NCBI GenBank assembly: GCA_024734495.1
Contig: JALMQS010000085.1
Span: 19,891,636-19,955,635 of the forward strand
From: Forficula auricularia
Taxonomy: Eukaryota > Arthropoda > Insecta > Dermaptera > Forficulidae
Length of the DNA: 64,000 nt
Reading direction: 5' to 3'
Shown: piece by piece, positions 11,366 through 23,340 of the stretch
Numbering within the stretch: position 1 is the stretch's first letter
Layout of the letters: the number at the start of each line of letters is the position of its first letter
The notes under the pieces: generated by a model
The model's input: only the letters and a program-made list of their open reading frames with translations
Told to the model about the DNA's origin: nothing
The model's database searches: none
Translations under genes and position numbers: made by a program

Positions 11366-14300
11366 GTGAGTTTACAAGTCAACAATTGCCTTCTGTTTCC
11401 CCATTTTACAGGTTTTTCAGAAATTTTTTAAAGGATTTGAAGCTACGAGGGAATGAATAATAAATGAATTAAGAAAATAAACAAGAAAATATGCAATAAA
11501 TAAATAAATAATTGAAAATTACAAAATTATCAACTGTACTTATTAAAGAAAAAATAAAATAAAATAAAAAAGTATGATTATACAAATCATCAAATATTTA
11601 TCAATTAAAATTCCAATTCATTTTATATTTTCACAATTACAAAATATAAATAATATATTTTTATATAAATATTTAAAAAAGATACATTAAACAATTAATT
11701 TGTTACAAAAAAAAGAAAAAAAGAAAATAATAATTATAATAAATAATAATAAAATAATAATAAAATCTAAACAAATATCAAATATGTAAACAAATTTAAA
11801 ATTATTATTAAAAAAGATATTTATTCAAAATAAAAAAAAATCGAGCAGATATTATTTTTATATCACATATGTCAACAAATAACCAAATGCTCTGATTATA
11901 TCGAAATATTATTAATAAAAACATTTGTTGCCTAATAAAACACAATTTACTAAATAGAATTTATATTGCGACGGATCGAAATAGTATAAAAATTAAATGA
12001 ATGAAGGATAAAAATCGCAAATGAAAGTGAGATGACCGGAAACATTATTTTCATAAAACAACAAAATAATATACAATTTATGTGAATAAAAACAGTAAAG
12101 AATAAATCATTTGACAAAAGAAATAAAAAATATATATCAAATAAAAATGATAATAAAAAAAAATCACATTGTTATTAACAAAATTTCGAAATAAATATAT
12201 TATAATATATTTTTTCATTAGCAAATTTGCAAATACTGCTAGCCCCTAAAACATGATAATCTAAAAAGGGGCATATATACATATATAAAAAAAATATTAC
12301 TGTCTATAATCATATAAAATATACCATTTTGAATGAAGTAAAAAGCCACAAAAAAATGAAGAGATTGAAAAACCCAAGCCTTTCTTACTTAACAGGCCAT
12401 TTATTTCTCTACATCGCAAGAATATCTTCACTGAGTTTCAGCATCAATGAATGTTGGTATAATAATGACATTTTCTCTACCAATTCTTAGATAATAACAT
12501 TGCATTTTTACGATTCCTTTGCATGGCCGTGCAAATGGAAATTGGTCTTCATTTATTTTTATTCTTTTCTCTATCAACTAACAAAATGATATATAATAAA
12601 ATATATTGTTAAACAGTTGGAATTTTATTAAAATCACACATAATTATTATAATTATTTATTGGGTTTATTCTGCGATCGTTCTCAAGTATGAGCACCCAC
12701 TTCAATTTTAGGTACAGTCCAGTCAAAAAACCAGTACACTGACGACCTCAACGCCCGTGTCGTATATTTATTTGTGTTCATTAAATAATTATAATTAATT
12801 ATGTGTGATTTTAATAAAATTTCAACTCTTAATAAAATTAATCACAAAAATCAAAGCTTCAACAGCTTCATTAAACAGCTAATAGAATTTAATTCGTGTT
12901 CTTATTATAAGCGTGTTAATCTGTTAATGATATATTTCCCATCTTTTGTGTTTTTGTGACATTAGAAAAGAAAAAGAAAAAGCTTATTTTATCGGCCCGC
13001 CCCTTGTACTATCCATATTCTTTGTCTTTCATAAACTGCATGTTCTAAATTTCTACAAAAGTATCAAATTAAATATAATAATTTAATTCGATTTCAATAT
13101 TCCACTCTTATAGATTTTGTTTAGAAATAAATTTATACGATATATTTTTTCATACTTAGTTACGAAACAATGGGTGTCCTTAGTATACTCAACCGTAAAG
13201 AGTCAACATATAAATTTCATAAAGCGAAATCAATGAGGTTTTCCCCTGCCTGATGCAAAAAAACATATATATATATATATATATATATGGCCGTGATAGA
13301 AACTATAGTTTTGTAGGTTGAATATTTATCAACAGTTCTTTTAATTAGAAATAATTTATTTGTTATTTCTGATGAATTCAAATACCCGTTTGGACGTGGG
13401 TGAATTTGCTTTGTCTGTTCACGTAAACAAATACGACAAAGCATGAACATAGTGAATAAAAATCAACACTAAAGAAATCAAATATTTTGAATATAGACAA
13501 TGATACAAATTGTCTTAAATTCGATCATTCCTCAAATTAATATTTTTTCTAAGTTCGGTTCTTTATCTAAAATTTTGGGATTAGAAAAGTCGAAATTGTG
13601 TCTCAGCTTAGTTGAATGACTAGCTAGTCAATGATAAATGGAGAAATTCTCCTGAAACTTTTGAGTTTTATTAAACGTTTGAAGATTGTTTTTTTTTTTA
13701 AGATTTGTATTTATTTTATTTATAAAACAATCAATATTTTTTTTAAATATATATATATATGTTTAATATATATGTTTATCTGCATCAAGCAGGGAGAACA
13801 ACCTTACAGATTTCTTTTTATGAATCAACAACTCTGCTATCCTCGTCAATATAAAGTAAAACTGATGAGCTGTGAATGTCTCAAACGTAGTATGTTCGCT
13901 GAACGGTTATGATTAGTATCAAATAATTAATACAAAAATTGAGAATAGTTTTTTTTAAAGAACTGTTTTATTTTTGTAAATTGACAGTAGTTACTCCTCC
14001 ATGGGACGAAGGAATGCCAACGAAAGTCTTTAATGCCATTTTTGCCCTTATCAGATATCCAATGTGGTTTAGTTTTCACTATAGAGCAAAGGCAGCGTAG
14101 AATTTTCCTATTAATATTTTAGCCACTTAAAGGAAGCGTTTTTCGTTCAGCGAACTAAGCAGCTCATCCGTTACAACTCAGTTGTTACGTTTTTTAATCG
14201 CTCTTATTAATTTTTCACCTTTTCTTTTTCAAGGTACTTTATTAAAAAAAAATCTAAATATTAAATATCCCTAGAATTAAAAATTAACTTTTTGTTGAAA

Positions 14301-14432
14301 TTCTACCAAAAATATAATAGTAGATTATCTATTTTATTTCTTTTATCTCTCATGTATTCTCGTATTGTTGTTATCGTTTGAGAATGTTGCTTGTTAATCA
14401 AAATGTCCAATCTTGATCCTCTGACTGTTTAG
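11366..14432 (+). other. Intron (3.1 kb) of the Gfrl-like gene
   Basis: Very AT-rich (11440-12380 is mostly A/T words). It holds a foldback with about 45-base arms (12617-12827) and, at 13200-13860, an inverted pair of the short family ('gcatcaagcagg' type) flanked by AT microsatellites (13266-13289 and 13748-13760). A segment at 13630-13715 ('agaaattctcctgaaact') resembles PLE-type ends elsewhere. No gene was seen. Confidence 0.6.
12617..12827. repeat. Foldback element with about 45-base arms
   Basis: The left arm starts TTGGAATTTTATTAAAATCA and the right arm ends with its near complement. The arms bracket about 110 bases that include a GC-richer piece around 'ccagtacactgacgacctca'. No TSD is clear and no coding frame is present. 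Confidence 0.55.
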
Positions 14433-14637
14433 TTGTATCGAGATGACGAACCAGAATGCTCCGAACTCTGCCAATGTAATGAAGGAGAGACCCTCATCTG
14501 TAACACCATCTGCGTAGAAAGAGCTCCCTGCAAGACCGATTTTGCTTTCTACAATCACGCTGCCCCTGCTTACCAGGCATTTCGGGGTAGATGCTTGTGC
14601 TACAGTGGAAGATTTATCTGTATGCGGCCTATCAGAG
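14433..14637 (+). CDS. Gfrl-like gene, Cys-rich module exon
   Basis: Acceptor GACTGTTTAG, donor GTAGTT (weak but in phase). It enters in phase 0 and leaves one base. It encodes a compact extracellular-type module with nine cysteines in about 68 residues, including CSELCQC, CNTICVERAPC, RCLCYSGRFIC. Spacing and wording match the Cys-rich region preceding the C-terminal domain of arthropod GDNF-receptor-like proteins (Gfrl), which share ancestry with GFR-alpha/GAS1 receptors (family recall). The cysteines imply disulphides and therefore an extracellular location. The open frame continues past the donor into hydrophobic intron sequence, which should not be read as protein. Confidence 0.75.
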
Positions 14638-15105
14638 GTAGTTACTTTAATAAAAACTTCTCACTTTGCTGTTTCTCTCATTTAATTAAAAAATGTATAA
14701 GTTGTAAAATTAGTTCATTTGTCTTTGGAGATTATTTTTGTTTCTTTTTATTTTTATTTCTTCTTGCGATCACCCTGATCTCTTTAAATGAAATATAAAT
14801 ATTCATCATTAAATTACAAATAAAAGATATTTAAATAAATAAATAAATTAATTTCTCCTTTTTTATCAGATTTATATCTCCTCAGAGTGTCTACATATAT
14901 TTTTTACTTTCCAAAAAATCAATATCAAGATTTAATTTTATTTCAAAAATAAAGTTTAAAATTTTGAAAATTATTCTTTCTTTGGTACATTTTAAAATTT
15001 TATCTATTTAATGACCCGAGAGATGATGTTTTATTTTATTTTTGGAATAGCTGTCTGTATATTTATTTAAGTATCAATTAACAAAAGCGTCTCAGGCTGG
15101 ATGTA

Positions 15106-15785
15106 CGAGGATAATCCAAAAATTACTTACAATTTTCGTTCTACAACTTTATTAAACTAAGAAATGTGTACAACAGATACATTATTTTTCGATATAGTCT
15201 CCACCTTTAGAAATGCACTTAGTCTAGCGAGCCACAAGCTTCCGGATGCCTTCCTGGTAGAAGGTTTTCGGTTGGTCATGAAGCCGCGTCCCGAACTTCC
15301 ATGTCTGAGGCAAATCGACGACCTCTCAAAGCTTTCTTGAGCGGTCCAAAGAGATGAAAGTTTGAGGGAGCGAGATCTGGGCTGTAGGGAGGGTGTTCCA
15401 GGGTCTCAAGGCGTCTCAAAGTTGACGTTCCCCCAGCTGCCTTTTTTTGTGTTACGCTCGTTCGGCCACTTTTAAACATTTCAATCAATAAAAAACCCTT
15501 TTACGACATAAAGCACTTTCCCCGTATTGTGAAAAAATTCTCCGGTGAATTTCAGCACCTTTCACACTCTCTGACCACTCTTCGTTGCTCCTCTTTGGTG
15601 CAATCTGATAGCGGAGCTGACATGCTTATGCTGTTGTAGCTAGACGACAACTGACGCGATCATGATTAAATTCCGCACACGTGACGACACACGCGCCAAC
15701 TCAACACATGCGCATGCGGGCGCTTCCTATCTTAGTTTAATAAAGTTGTAGAACCAAATTGTGGGTAATTTTTGACTTATCCTCG
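15106..15785. mobile_element. Internally deleted mariner-like element
   Basis: Inverted ends begin CGAGGATAATCCAAAAATTA on the left; the right end is the near complement ending TTATCCTCG. The dinucleotide TA flanks both sides (15104-15105 and 15786-15787), the Tc1/mariner target duplication. At 680 bases it is about half the length of an autonomous mariner. The inverted ends extend to 'gttctacaactttattaaac' and its complement. Confidence 0.9.
15276..15488 (-). pseudogene. Mariner transposase remnant (N- and C-parts fused)
   Basis: The minus-strand frame of 70 residues starts MIEMFKSGRTSVT, like the N-terminal half of mariner transposases. After a short junction it continues HPPYSPDLAPSNFHLFGPLK, the hallmark C-terminal block containing the third catalytic Asp of the DD34D triad (YSPDLAP). 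The middle, including the first two catalytic Asp residues, is deleted, so no active enzyme can be made. It lies inside the mariner element on the minus strand. Confidence 0.85.
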
Positions 15786-16212
15786 TATGTTCACTTTTTC
15801 TTTCTTTTCACATTTAAAATCCTTTTTCATGTATATATGGTATGTCATATTTCATTAAATTTTTTACATAATAATAAAGACCGTTCTTATCAATAATTAA
15901 CCCTACATACAGTACACCAATTATAACTTATTTATTAACTATTTTATTAAGATTTATTTTCTATTTGAACCAGAGGAACAGCCAGACTAAGAAGAGATTT
16001 ATTGTAACTTAGATTTTTGATAGATAAGCCCCATTATCATTCTTAAAAAGAGTTAAAGTTTTTCCTAAATTTTCAATTTTATACATCTATAAATTAAAAA
16101 AAAAACTCATGGATTGTATAAGTGGTTCCAGAGCCAAACGGTCTCAAAAATACCCTTTTTATTTATTTATTTATATATATAGAATAGAAGAATATATATA
16201 TATAGTATATAC

Positions 16213-16383
16213 CAAGGGTGAACCGCGATTGGTATTAGGTGTACACTTTAGAATTATATGGAATAATGTGGAATTATTTTGGGATTCATTAGATAATGAC
16301 CCTTCATCTATTGTCTTCTACTTGGAAATGAAAGCGGAAGTGGAAGTAAGTGTACACGATATTCGGTTGCTGTTCACTCCTCG
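16213..16383. mobile_element. MITE-1, diverged copy
   Basis: Starts CAAGGGTGAACCGCGATTGG, has the family's internal 'tctattgtcttctacttgga' phrase, and ends in TTCACTCCTCG. It sits in a TA-rich microsatellite, so the TSD cannot be read safely. Confidence 0.7.
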
Positions 16384-17087
16384 TATATATATGTATATAA
16401 TTGCATCAAGCAGAGGACAACCACATGTATTTCTTTTTATGAAATATTTGTATATTTTTTCTTAAATAATTTATTTCACCTGGATGTTATGAGTTTGTTC
16501 TAATGACTTTTTCAAAGACGTATAATTAATGCGACATTTATCATTTCCTTTAAAGCGAAAGGCATATTCTCCCTCTTTTTCAGTTTCAAGTATCATCTTG
16601 CTAGATGATGGAGTTGGTCATAACTCCACGAACCCATAGCTTATTCTTGCGAATCCGAGTGTTGATTAAGAGAGGTGTGTGTATTTAAGAGAAGTCAATC
16701 TTTTACTCTTGTCAAACAAATATCCAAGCAAAGTTAAAATCGGAAAGACGAAACCGGTCTGATTGCCACACACAAGTAAACAAAACCGACTTTGGATGAT
16801 CTTGCAAGAGTTGCTCTCCCTTTAACACCGCCTGACTCAAAATATATACACGCATGTCAAACATTAAAATATATTCATAAAGTTAGGGTAAGCAAAAGGG
16901 TGGGCGGGGGATTTGGTTTATCGCCGTGGTAGAGATGGGAATTCTTAAGGCATCATGAAAGAGCAGAGGGTGCAATGGAGATGGGAACACATTATAATGG
17001 AGGTATCCATTAGCCATAGCCAGAGGAGGGCTTAACACCCCTAAAAATGAAATGGAGATTTAAAGTCTAAATAAATGCAATGTAGTA

Positions 17088-18324
17088 AAATTGAAGTGAC
17101 AGAAGAGCAATTACAGATGTCCAGGGAAGAATTTAAGCCTTATACAGTGTAAGAAGTTGGCTAGGTGTAAAATAGCGTCTAGACCAGTGGTTCCCAACCT
17201 GGGGGCGATCGCCCCCCAAGTGGGCGATTTGGGCTATCAGGGGGTCGATAAATAAGTGAGGGGCGATGAGTATTCTAAGGGGCGAAATTAAAATAGTAAC
17301 TGTACAGTAGAAGTTGCCGGGTAAAATAAAACAATAACAAAGTTTTCAAACTTTCATTTATTTTTTCAAACTTTAAACTTAGCCCAGTAAATAGAGGGGT
17401 TTCAGCTTACATTAATTGAGGGAAAATATTTTTTATGTGTATGATGTGGGTATGCGAAATCTTAATTAATACTTAATTTACTATAGAACGATTATTTACA
17501 AAACATGGACCGTTTTCGAGTTATTAGCAAGAAACTGGAAAATGTCCGAAAATTTCGTGGTTTTTCGGCCATCAAAAGTTGTCCCCACACTTTCGAAGTC
17601 GCAAACTTAGATTTGGCATACCCAGCACCATACCAAACGATCCTAGAAAAAATATTTTCCCGAAATTAATGTATGCTGAACCACTTTTTGAATACTCTAT
17701 TTACTAGGCTAATTTTCAACTTATTTAATTTTTCTAGATTCCAATTTAAAAATGATAACATGTACTCTTGTTTTTAAATGTCCGTCAATGTTCTTAATTT
17801 AATTATTTCACTTCTTTGTTCTTAAAAAATATGTAAGAAAAATACATTTCAATTTTTTTTCTATTTTATTAAAGAGTGACTGGATAAAACTGCTTTGGTT
17901 GTTTTTATATACGGTAATAAAATTGTTTAAAATATTAAAACTGATTTATTATTTACACTTTACTTCATATTAAAATTAGGCATACTCTGAAAATGAAAAG
18001 GGGGCGATAGGTGTTAGTCAACGTCCAGAAAGGGGCGATGGGCCACAAAAGGTTGGGAACCACTGGTCTAGACCAAACTTGCACGCAGCAGCTTCAGCAG
18101 CGGTTGAGATATGGTCATTCCAAGAAAGGTTAGACCCCAGAGTGACCCCAAACATTGAGGTTATATCACTGAATTCCAGTGAGTTAGAATCGAATGATAT
18201 GTCGGGGAGGTTTCTATCGACGCGCCTAGAGATTATGCAGCAATGGGGTCGCTGTCTTCGAAGGGGGAGAGAACAGGAAATTTTTTTCCAACTGTTTGAG
18301 ACAGGCTTAAAAATAACTTATTAA
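17088..18324 (+). other. Unassigned open stretch interrupted by a hAT insertion
   Basis: The segment 18074-18324 is open for about 80 codons with fairly even composition (EIWSFQERLDPRVTPNIEVI and onward). If the hAT element and one TSD copy are ignored, the frame extends upstream to about 17090 without a stop. I do not recognise the product. It lacks an obvious start, and no splice sites frame it clearly. It may be an old repeat or a decayed gene fragment; evidence for function is weak. Confidence 0.2.
17185..18065. mobile_element. Non-autonomous hAT element with perfect 8-bp TSD
   Basis: Ends CAGTGGTTCCCAACC and its exact complement GGTTGGGAACCACTG are flanked by GTCTAGAC on both sides (17177-17184 and 18066-18073). 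Both subterminal regions carry GGGGCGAT phrases, with a GCGATCGC palindrome on the left. The middle (about 17460-17690) is shared with the repeat at 24880-25090 ('cgcaaacttagatttggcat'). No transposase frame is present. Intact ends and TSD suggest it is fairly young. Confidence 0.92.
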
Positions 18325-19240
18325 ATGACCCAGGGGCGGTCTGTCCACGGTAGAATTAAGGCTTATTTATATAGATTGAATATATTTACCCGGATTCAAT
18401 TTGTGGATGTGACTCGACATCCTATCAGAGTTGAGAACACATTATTTTTGATTGTGTAGTGTTCGAAGGGAATCGTTCAAAGCTTATGAGAGAGGTTGTG
18501 ACTGAGGGCTTCGGTTGGCCCCCTTCTGAGGATTTCTAGCTAAGAGACAAAAACATATTTAAAAAATATATTGAAGATCTGAACTTTGAGAAGATTTTAT
18601 TAGATTGAGTGGGATAATTGAGAGAGGGAAAACGTATTATCTTGATTTTAAGATTTTGTTGAAATGGGGAATTTTGATTTTCTAGTATTTTCGATTGCTT
18701 CACAAATTCATGTAATATTTATGGACCATGCAGAGGAAAACACACACTAACACAGAGAGAGAGAGAGAGAGAGACGTTTTACAAAATCTTGGCGAATTAA
18801 GTTCAGAAAGCCTCAAAACAAGAATTTCAACAAAAAGATCGAGGCCGAAAAGTTTTACCAATACAATACTTTCTTATAAGTTATTTGCTGGTGAGTAAGA
18901 AAGTAAAAAATAAAAATAAATTTAAAAATGAGGCCCACAAAAAATTTTAGTCCTGAGACCGACTTAATCATGTGTGGGGGGTGGGGCCATAATCACCTCT
19001 ATTTATTGATCACAACAACAAAAACACATTACTATAACTAATTGGGCGATCGTATTTAAGTGCGGGCACTCCGATATGGCTAAGCTAGATACTAAATAGA
19101 AATTAATTAATATATACGAATATTTTTTTTAATTTTCTTTATTGTAGGTAAATAAAATTGAGAAATTATTTCATTTTCAAAATCTAGCCTTTTCATATGC
19201 TTTAAAATGTGTTTGTAATCCTCTAATTATTCTTTGGCAG

Positions 19241-19386
19241 ATTCATATAAATTGCCTGAAGGCGTGTTCCTGTTTCTGGGCTACAGTGAAACAGATGAGG
19301 CCTTACTTAAACCACATAGTAATCTCACTGTTCGGGATGCTGTGATGTCCCTCGAAGACTTCATGCGGTCTGAAATCGGCAATAAG
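19241..19386 (+). CDS. Gfrl-like gene, C-terminal domain exon 1
   Basis: Acceptor TTGGCAG; donor GTGACA after AATAAG. Two bases complete the codon begun by the previous exon (G + AT = Asp), then 48 codons lead to a phase 0 end. The sequence includes LPEGVFLFLGYSETDEALLK and NLTVRDAVMSLEDFM, with one N-glycosylation sequon (NLT). The GYS.TDEALL.PH wording is what I recall from the conserved C-terminal region of arthropod Gfrl proteins. It is cysteine-free and looks like a folded alpha/beta segment. Confidence 0.75.
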
Positions 19387-20504
19387 GTGACAATTCAACC
19401 ATTACTCATTTCTTTACCTATTCATTTCTATTGTCTATAAAAATAACTATATTGAAAAAATTGATTGTTTTAGATATAATTAAATACATAGGTACTAATC
19501 TTTTATAAAAAATAATCTGAAAAAGTTTATTTGAATTACAAACGTTTGGGGAGAAACTCTCCCTTTATCAATGTGAAATTTTAAGAAATTTGAAAAAATA
19601 GTTGCTTTAAGAAATGTATATAAAACAATTATAAGCATACAAATATTATAAAAATAGACAATGATACAGAGAATAATACAGATTGTCTCGACAAATCAAT
19701 AATAATTAATGATTAATTCATGATGCATGGAATCAATTAATTCACATCATCAAGGATATTATAGGTTACATACAGTGCAGCTATTACAGTACAAATGTAT
19801 TATTTACAGTACATTTTTGCTTGAAAAGTAGAATAATACATTAACATTAAAATAATAAATGAAAAAATAGGACCATATGTTCCGAAAAAAATTGTATCAC
19901 TTGTTAACACAACATTTTTCTCAATAATCATAAACGAAATAACGCAACGTGTCTATTAAAAAATGTTTAGTTATATTGTTAAGATATTATTCATCTGAAA
20001 CCAAAAAAGTATGTGATTCGTGGTAGTTCTGCAGGGGGGTATTTATGAAATTTCAAGAGGTTATTTAGTTACTGTGGAAGTTAATTTAGAAAATCTAGCT
20101 GGATTCGCTGCAGATAATTGTGCGACAATGATAGGACAATTAAATGGAGTTCAATAATAAAGTCGCTCGATTTTTTAAGTCATTACATTAAATTTTACTA
20201 AAATGAATAGTACATTCGAATAAAAGCTCGCGGCAGCACTAGTTACATGGTTGGATTTTTACAATACAAGGTACATCACAAATAAAACACCCATGAAAAC
20301 AAGGTAAGTAGATCGTTTCCATTGACTGCATGAAATAATCATCAAGATATTAACAAACATTTTGACAATAATTATAATTCATACTAGACAATTAGATGGA
20401 ATTATTAATATGAGAGATTCCAAGTTGCCGATAGAAATAGATTTAAATTTTCTTAGAAAATTATAAAATAGTGTCATGGTATGGATTATTTTTAATTATT
20501 TGTC

Positions 20505-20757
20505 ACAAAGGGGTGTTTTTCACTCCCTCGGGAATTGAGTGACAGTTACAGCAATAAGGGCCTAATAGAGGACACCGAGAGGTGCACCGGGATTGGAATT
20601 AGGTGTACACCGTCTTTGGAATTATTTGGAATTACTTTGGAATTCATTAAATAATCTATTGTCATCTATTGTCTTCTACTTGTAAATGAAAGTGGTAGTG
20701 GAAATAGGTGTACACGATTTTAGGTCGCGGTTCACCCCTCGGATGACACTCTCTTAG
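20505..20757. repeat. tRNA-like core relic split by MITE-1
   Basis: The segment 20505-20575 plus 20742-20757 ('aggggtgtttttcactccct', 'acagttacagcaataagggc', then 'gacactctct') follows the core of the foldback element at 33669-33773. Point changes have destroyed the B-box. MITE-1 is inserted within it, which makes this core older than the MITE. Confidence 0.5.
20576..20741. mobile_element. MITE-1 copy with near-perfect TSD
   Basis: Starts CGAGAGGTGCACC, ends GGTTCACCCCTCG. The flanking octamers are GAGGACAC (20568-20575) and GATGACAC (20742-20749), seven of eight identical. At 166 bases it matches the 1873-2037 copy closely, including the doubled 'tattgtc' phrases. Confidence 0.8.
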
Positions 20758-20812
20758 GATTTTATAAAACAAAAATAATAAATAAAAGGAATTTTTAAAT
20801 TACATTTATAAG

Positions 20813-21161
20813 TAGGTTATAATGAAAAGCAGTCCATAAATTATTTAAATTTTATTCAAATTCCGACGTTTCAGGGACTTTTTCTTTCCTTCTTCAGGGT
20901 ATTGAATAGGTATTGATAGGTGAGTATAACTCGGTCCCATTCGTTTCTCTTTTCAGTCATAGTAACAATATTACAATACTTTTCAACATTATATTATAAG
21001 TGTACTTAATTAACTAACCATGAAGAAGGAGAGAAAAAGTCTCCGAAACGTCGGAATTTGAATAAAATTTAAATAATTTATGGACTGCCTTTCATTATAA
21101 CCTACTTATTTCGCTTACCAGTCCGTCTTTCTAAGAAAAATAAATAAAATTAAAAAAATAT
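20813..21161. mobile_element. Penelope-type inverted-end insertion with 9-bp TSD
   Basis: Two inverted arms (20813-20905 and about 21016-21115) share 'gtccataaattatttaaat' and a hammerhead-like core. On the + strand, ATGAAGA (21020-21026) is followed by an extra A, a GGAGA/TCTCC stem-loop and GAAA at 21045-21048, then CGTC. On the minus strand, CTGAAGA complements 20891-20897 and GAAA complements 20869-20872. Direct repeats ATTTATAAG (20804-20812, 21162-21170) flank it. No coding frame is present. A PLE terminal origin is inferred from the core and inverted architecture. Confidence 0.65.
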
Positions 21162-21689
21162 ATTTATAAGATAATGTTCCACATCTCATTTAGATTGTAA
21201 CCATCATCTCTGTTTATATTGTTAAGAGTGTTTTTTAATTTCTATTTTTTCTTTTATTTATTTTATTTTTTTTGTTTCCAGTAATTGTCCTATATTATTC
21301 CTGTTTTATTTAATATTCATTGTAAAATGTTATCTTCACAGCAACCCTTTATTAACAACTCTGGATTCACTGTCATTATTATTTAAAATAATTTTCTCTT
21401 CTCTCTAAGCTTAATTACATATAATATTAATAAAATTATTGGGGATTGTTATGTTTTCCAATTTTCGACATGATGATTTTATATTTACATTATCATATGC
21501 ATTTTTTATATCTAAAAACAACGCAGAGACAATATTTAAAAATGAGTGAAAAATAAATTTATCAATACAAGATCGTTAAGGTACAAAAACGACAAGAAAT
21601 TTTCAATCGTTCAATCGTTGCTTGCCAGAAGCTATTCAGTTTTTTTTTTTTTTTTTTTATATTATATAGAACATTTTCGGGTTAAAGCA

Positions 21690-22345
21690 CCCATGTTTAT
21701 TCGAAAAGTTTTTCTTTTGCCGAGAGTAGCAGAATTGTTGATTCGTAAAGAGAAACAAAGAGGTTGTCCTCTGCATGATACAAATAAACATACACACATA
21801 TTTCATAAATACGATTTATATTATTTATTTGTTTGAGACTATAGTTTCATCCGTCTTTTTTTTAATTATAAATATTATTTTTCATGGGGTCAGTTAAAAT
21901 ATGTTTTAACTAAGCCTGTCTGCTAAGAAAGAACACAAATTTTCAATATCCACTCGATACTGACCCCCATGAAAGATTATATTTTTAATTATTAAAAGAC
22001 TAAAGTAAAGAAAATTTTGAAACTTTTTAAAATTTAAAATATAAAAAAAAGACATTCCGTTGAATTGATAGCCTCCTCCTTCTTAAAGTCAGTTAAACAT
22101 ACTAGGTAGGTTTCACAAAAATAAATTTTTTACCAAGAACCCACATCATTCTCCCTAAACAAAATTAATTAAACATTGATGATAAAGGCCAAGCCTTCGA
22201 AACTATATTATCAAACAAATAAATAATATATATACATATACATATATACCATATATTTGATATAATATGTGTGTTTGTTTATTTGCATCAAGCAGAGGAC
22301 AACCTCTTTGTTTCTCTTTATGATTTCAATTCTCGCTGTCTATTT
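21690..22345. repeat. Inverted pair with PLE-like ends and the AGGACAACCTC family
   Basis: The left end (21690-21800, minus orientation) and right end (22258-22345) are inverted copies with GCATCAAGCAGAGGACAACC and 'tttctctttatga'. Inside the right arm, TTGATGA (22176-22182) is followed by two bases, an AAGGC/GCCTT stem-loop (CAA loop) and GAAAC at 22199-22203. The left arm keeps 'gaaactatagtctcaaacaa' (complement of about 21829-21850) but has lost the stem. Related single copies with AT microsatellites lie at 13230-13290, 13740-13860, 16400-16440, 32090-32165 and 36470-36530. Confidence 0.5.
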
Positions 22346-23340
22346 GAAAATGAAAGAAGATACATCGAATAATTAATGAACATTTAATTTAATTATTAGT
22401 TACAGTCAAATTTCATTTAAAATTACCCAGAAATCGACCGATATGTTACCTATAGGTAGGCTTACATTCATCCCTGTTTGACTGAGACTATCCCGGTTTG
22501 GAGATATGGTTCCGGCCCATTGATGTGCGCCCTGGTGCAAGTAAGGATTTGCCGCTCTTACAAAAAATACCAGAAAATAACGCGACTGGAATGGGTCCTC
22601 CTCATAGCGAGGGTATGAAGCGCCTGTGCCAAGTGTATATCTTTCTGTAAACCAATAATAATAAAAAAATTAAAAATCGTAACAAGTTAAATTTTACTAA
22701 ATGCAGTATCTTAAATACTATTATCCTCATCAAAATGAGTTTCATACAATGATGTATTTGTATGAATAAATAATTTATAACCAGGGCCGTTGTGAGTTAT
22801 TTCAGGTAAAATTCAGGTTGGGCGCTCGGCCAACCGCCCCCACCCCTGACGCCGCCACTGCTAATTAGAAAAATATAATATAATGATCTCATGGGAGCTC
22901 ATGGGGGATGGCCGTCAAATTTTAAACATTATGAAAAATATTCATTCAACAAGGATGCCTGTAGGGTAGGCTAGTACTATCCAAAAGCGATTGTTGATTG
23001 CATAGATACAGGCGGATAGCATTAAAAAGGTCGAATTTTATTTGAAGCCTAATTTAAAATTTTAGAACTTTTCTAGCTGGCTTCCGTATACCTTTCCCCA
23101 AACGGATTTTACCTGAGTTTGTGGACAATAGATTTTGCCGCCCTTTCTCAACATATACAATGGAACATTTTGTCCCATCAAAATTCCAGACGATATTTCT
23201 CTTCGATTAGGTCTCTCTGCCTTATATTGATTTTTTATCTTAAATATATTTAAATAATATAATTTTTTGTTTTTCTTTTTAAAACTAAATTTAATTTTTC
23301 GGCCTGTACGTTACAAGTCCGCCCCTCGAGCTTGGGCGCC

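Larger units (their letters stand above)
14638..19240 (+). other. Intron (4.6 kb) of the Gfrl-like gene
   Basis: Holds a mariner derivative (15106-15785), a MITE-1 copy (16213-16383) and a hAT element (17185-18065). It also carries a member of the short 'gcatcaagcagaggacaacc' family at 16400-16440, right after MITE-1, and a GA microsatellite at about 18757-18774. The 16500-17180 and 18330-19230 stretches hold nothing recognised apart from the open stretch noted at 17088-18324. Confidence 0.6.

Noticed and set aside
14638..14798. Extension of the Cys-rich exon frame into a hydrophobic tail (possible membrane end)
   Set aside because: A GT donor in the right phase precedes it and the next exon joins cleanly. 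The extension is intronic, though an unspliced short isoform cannot be excluded.
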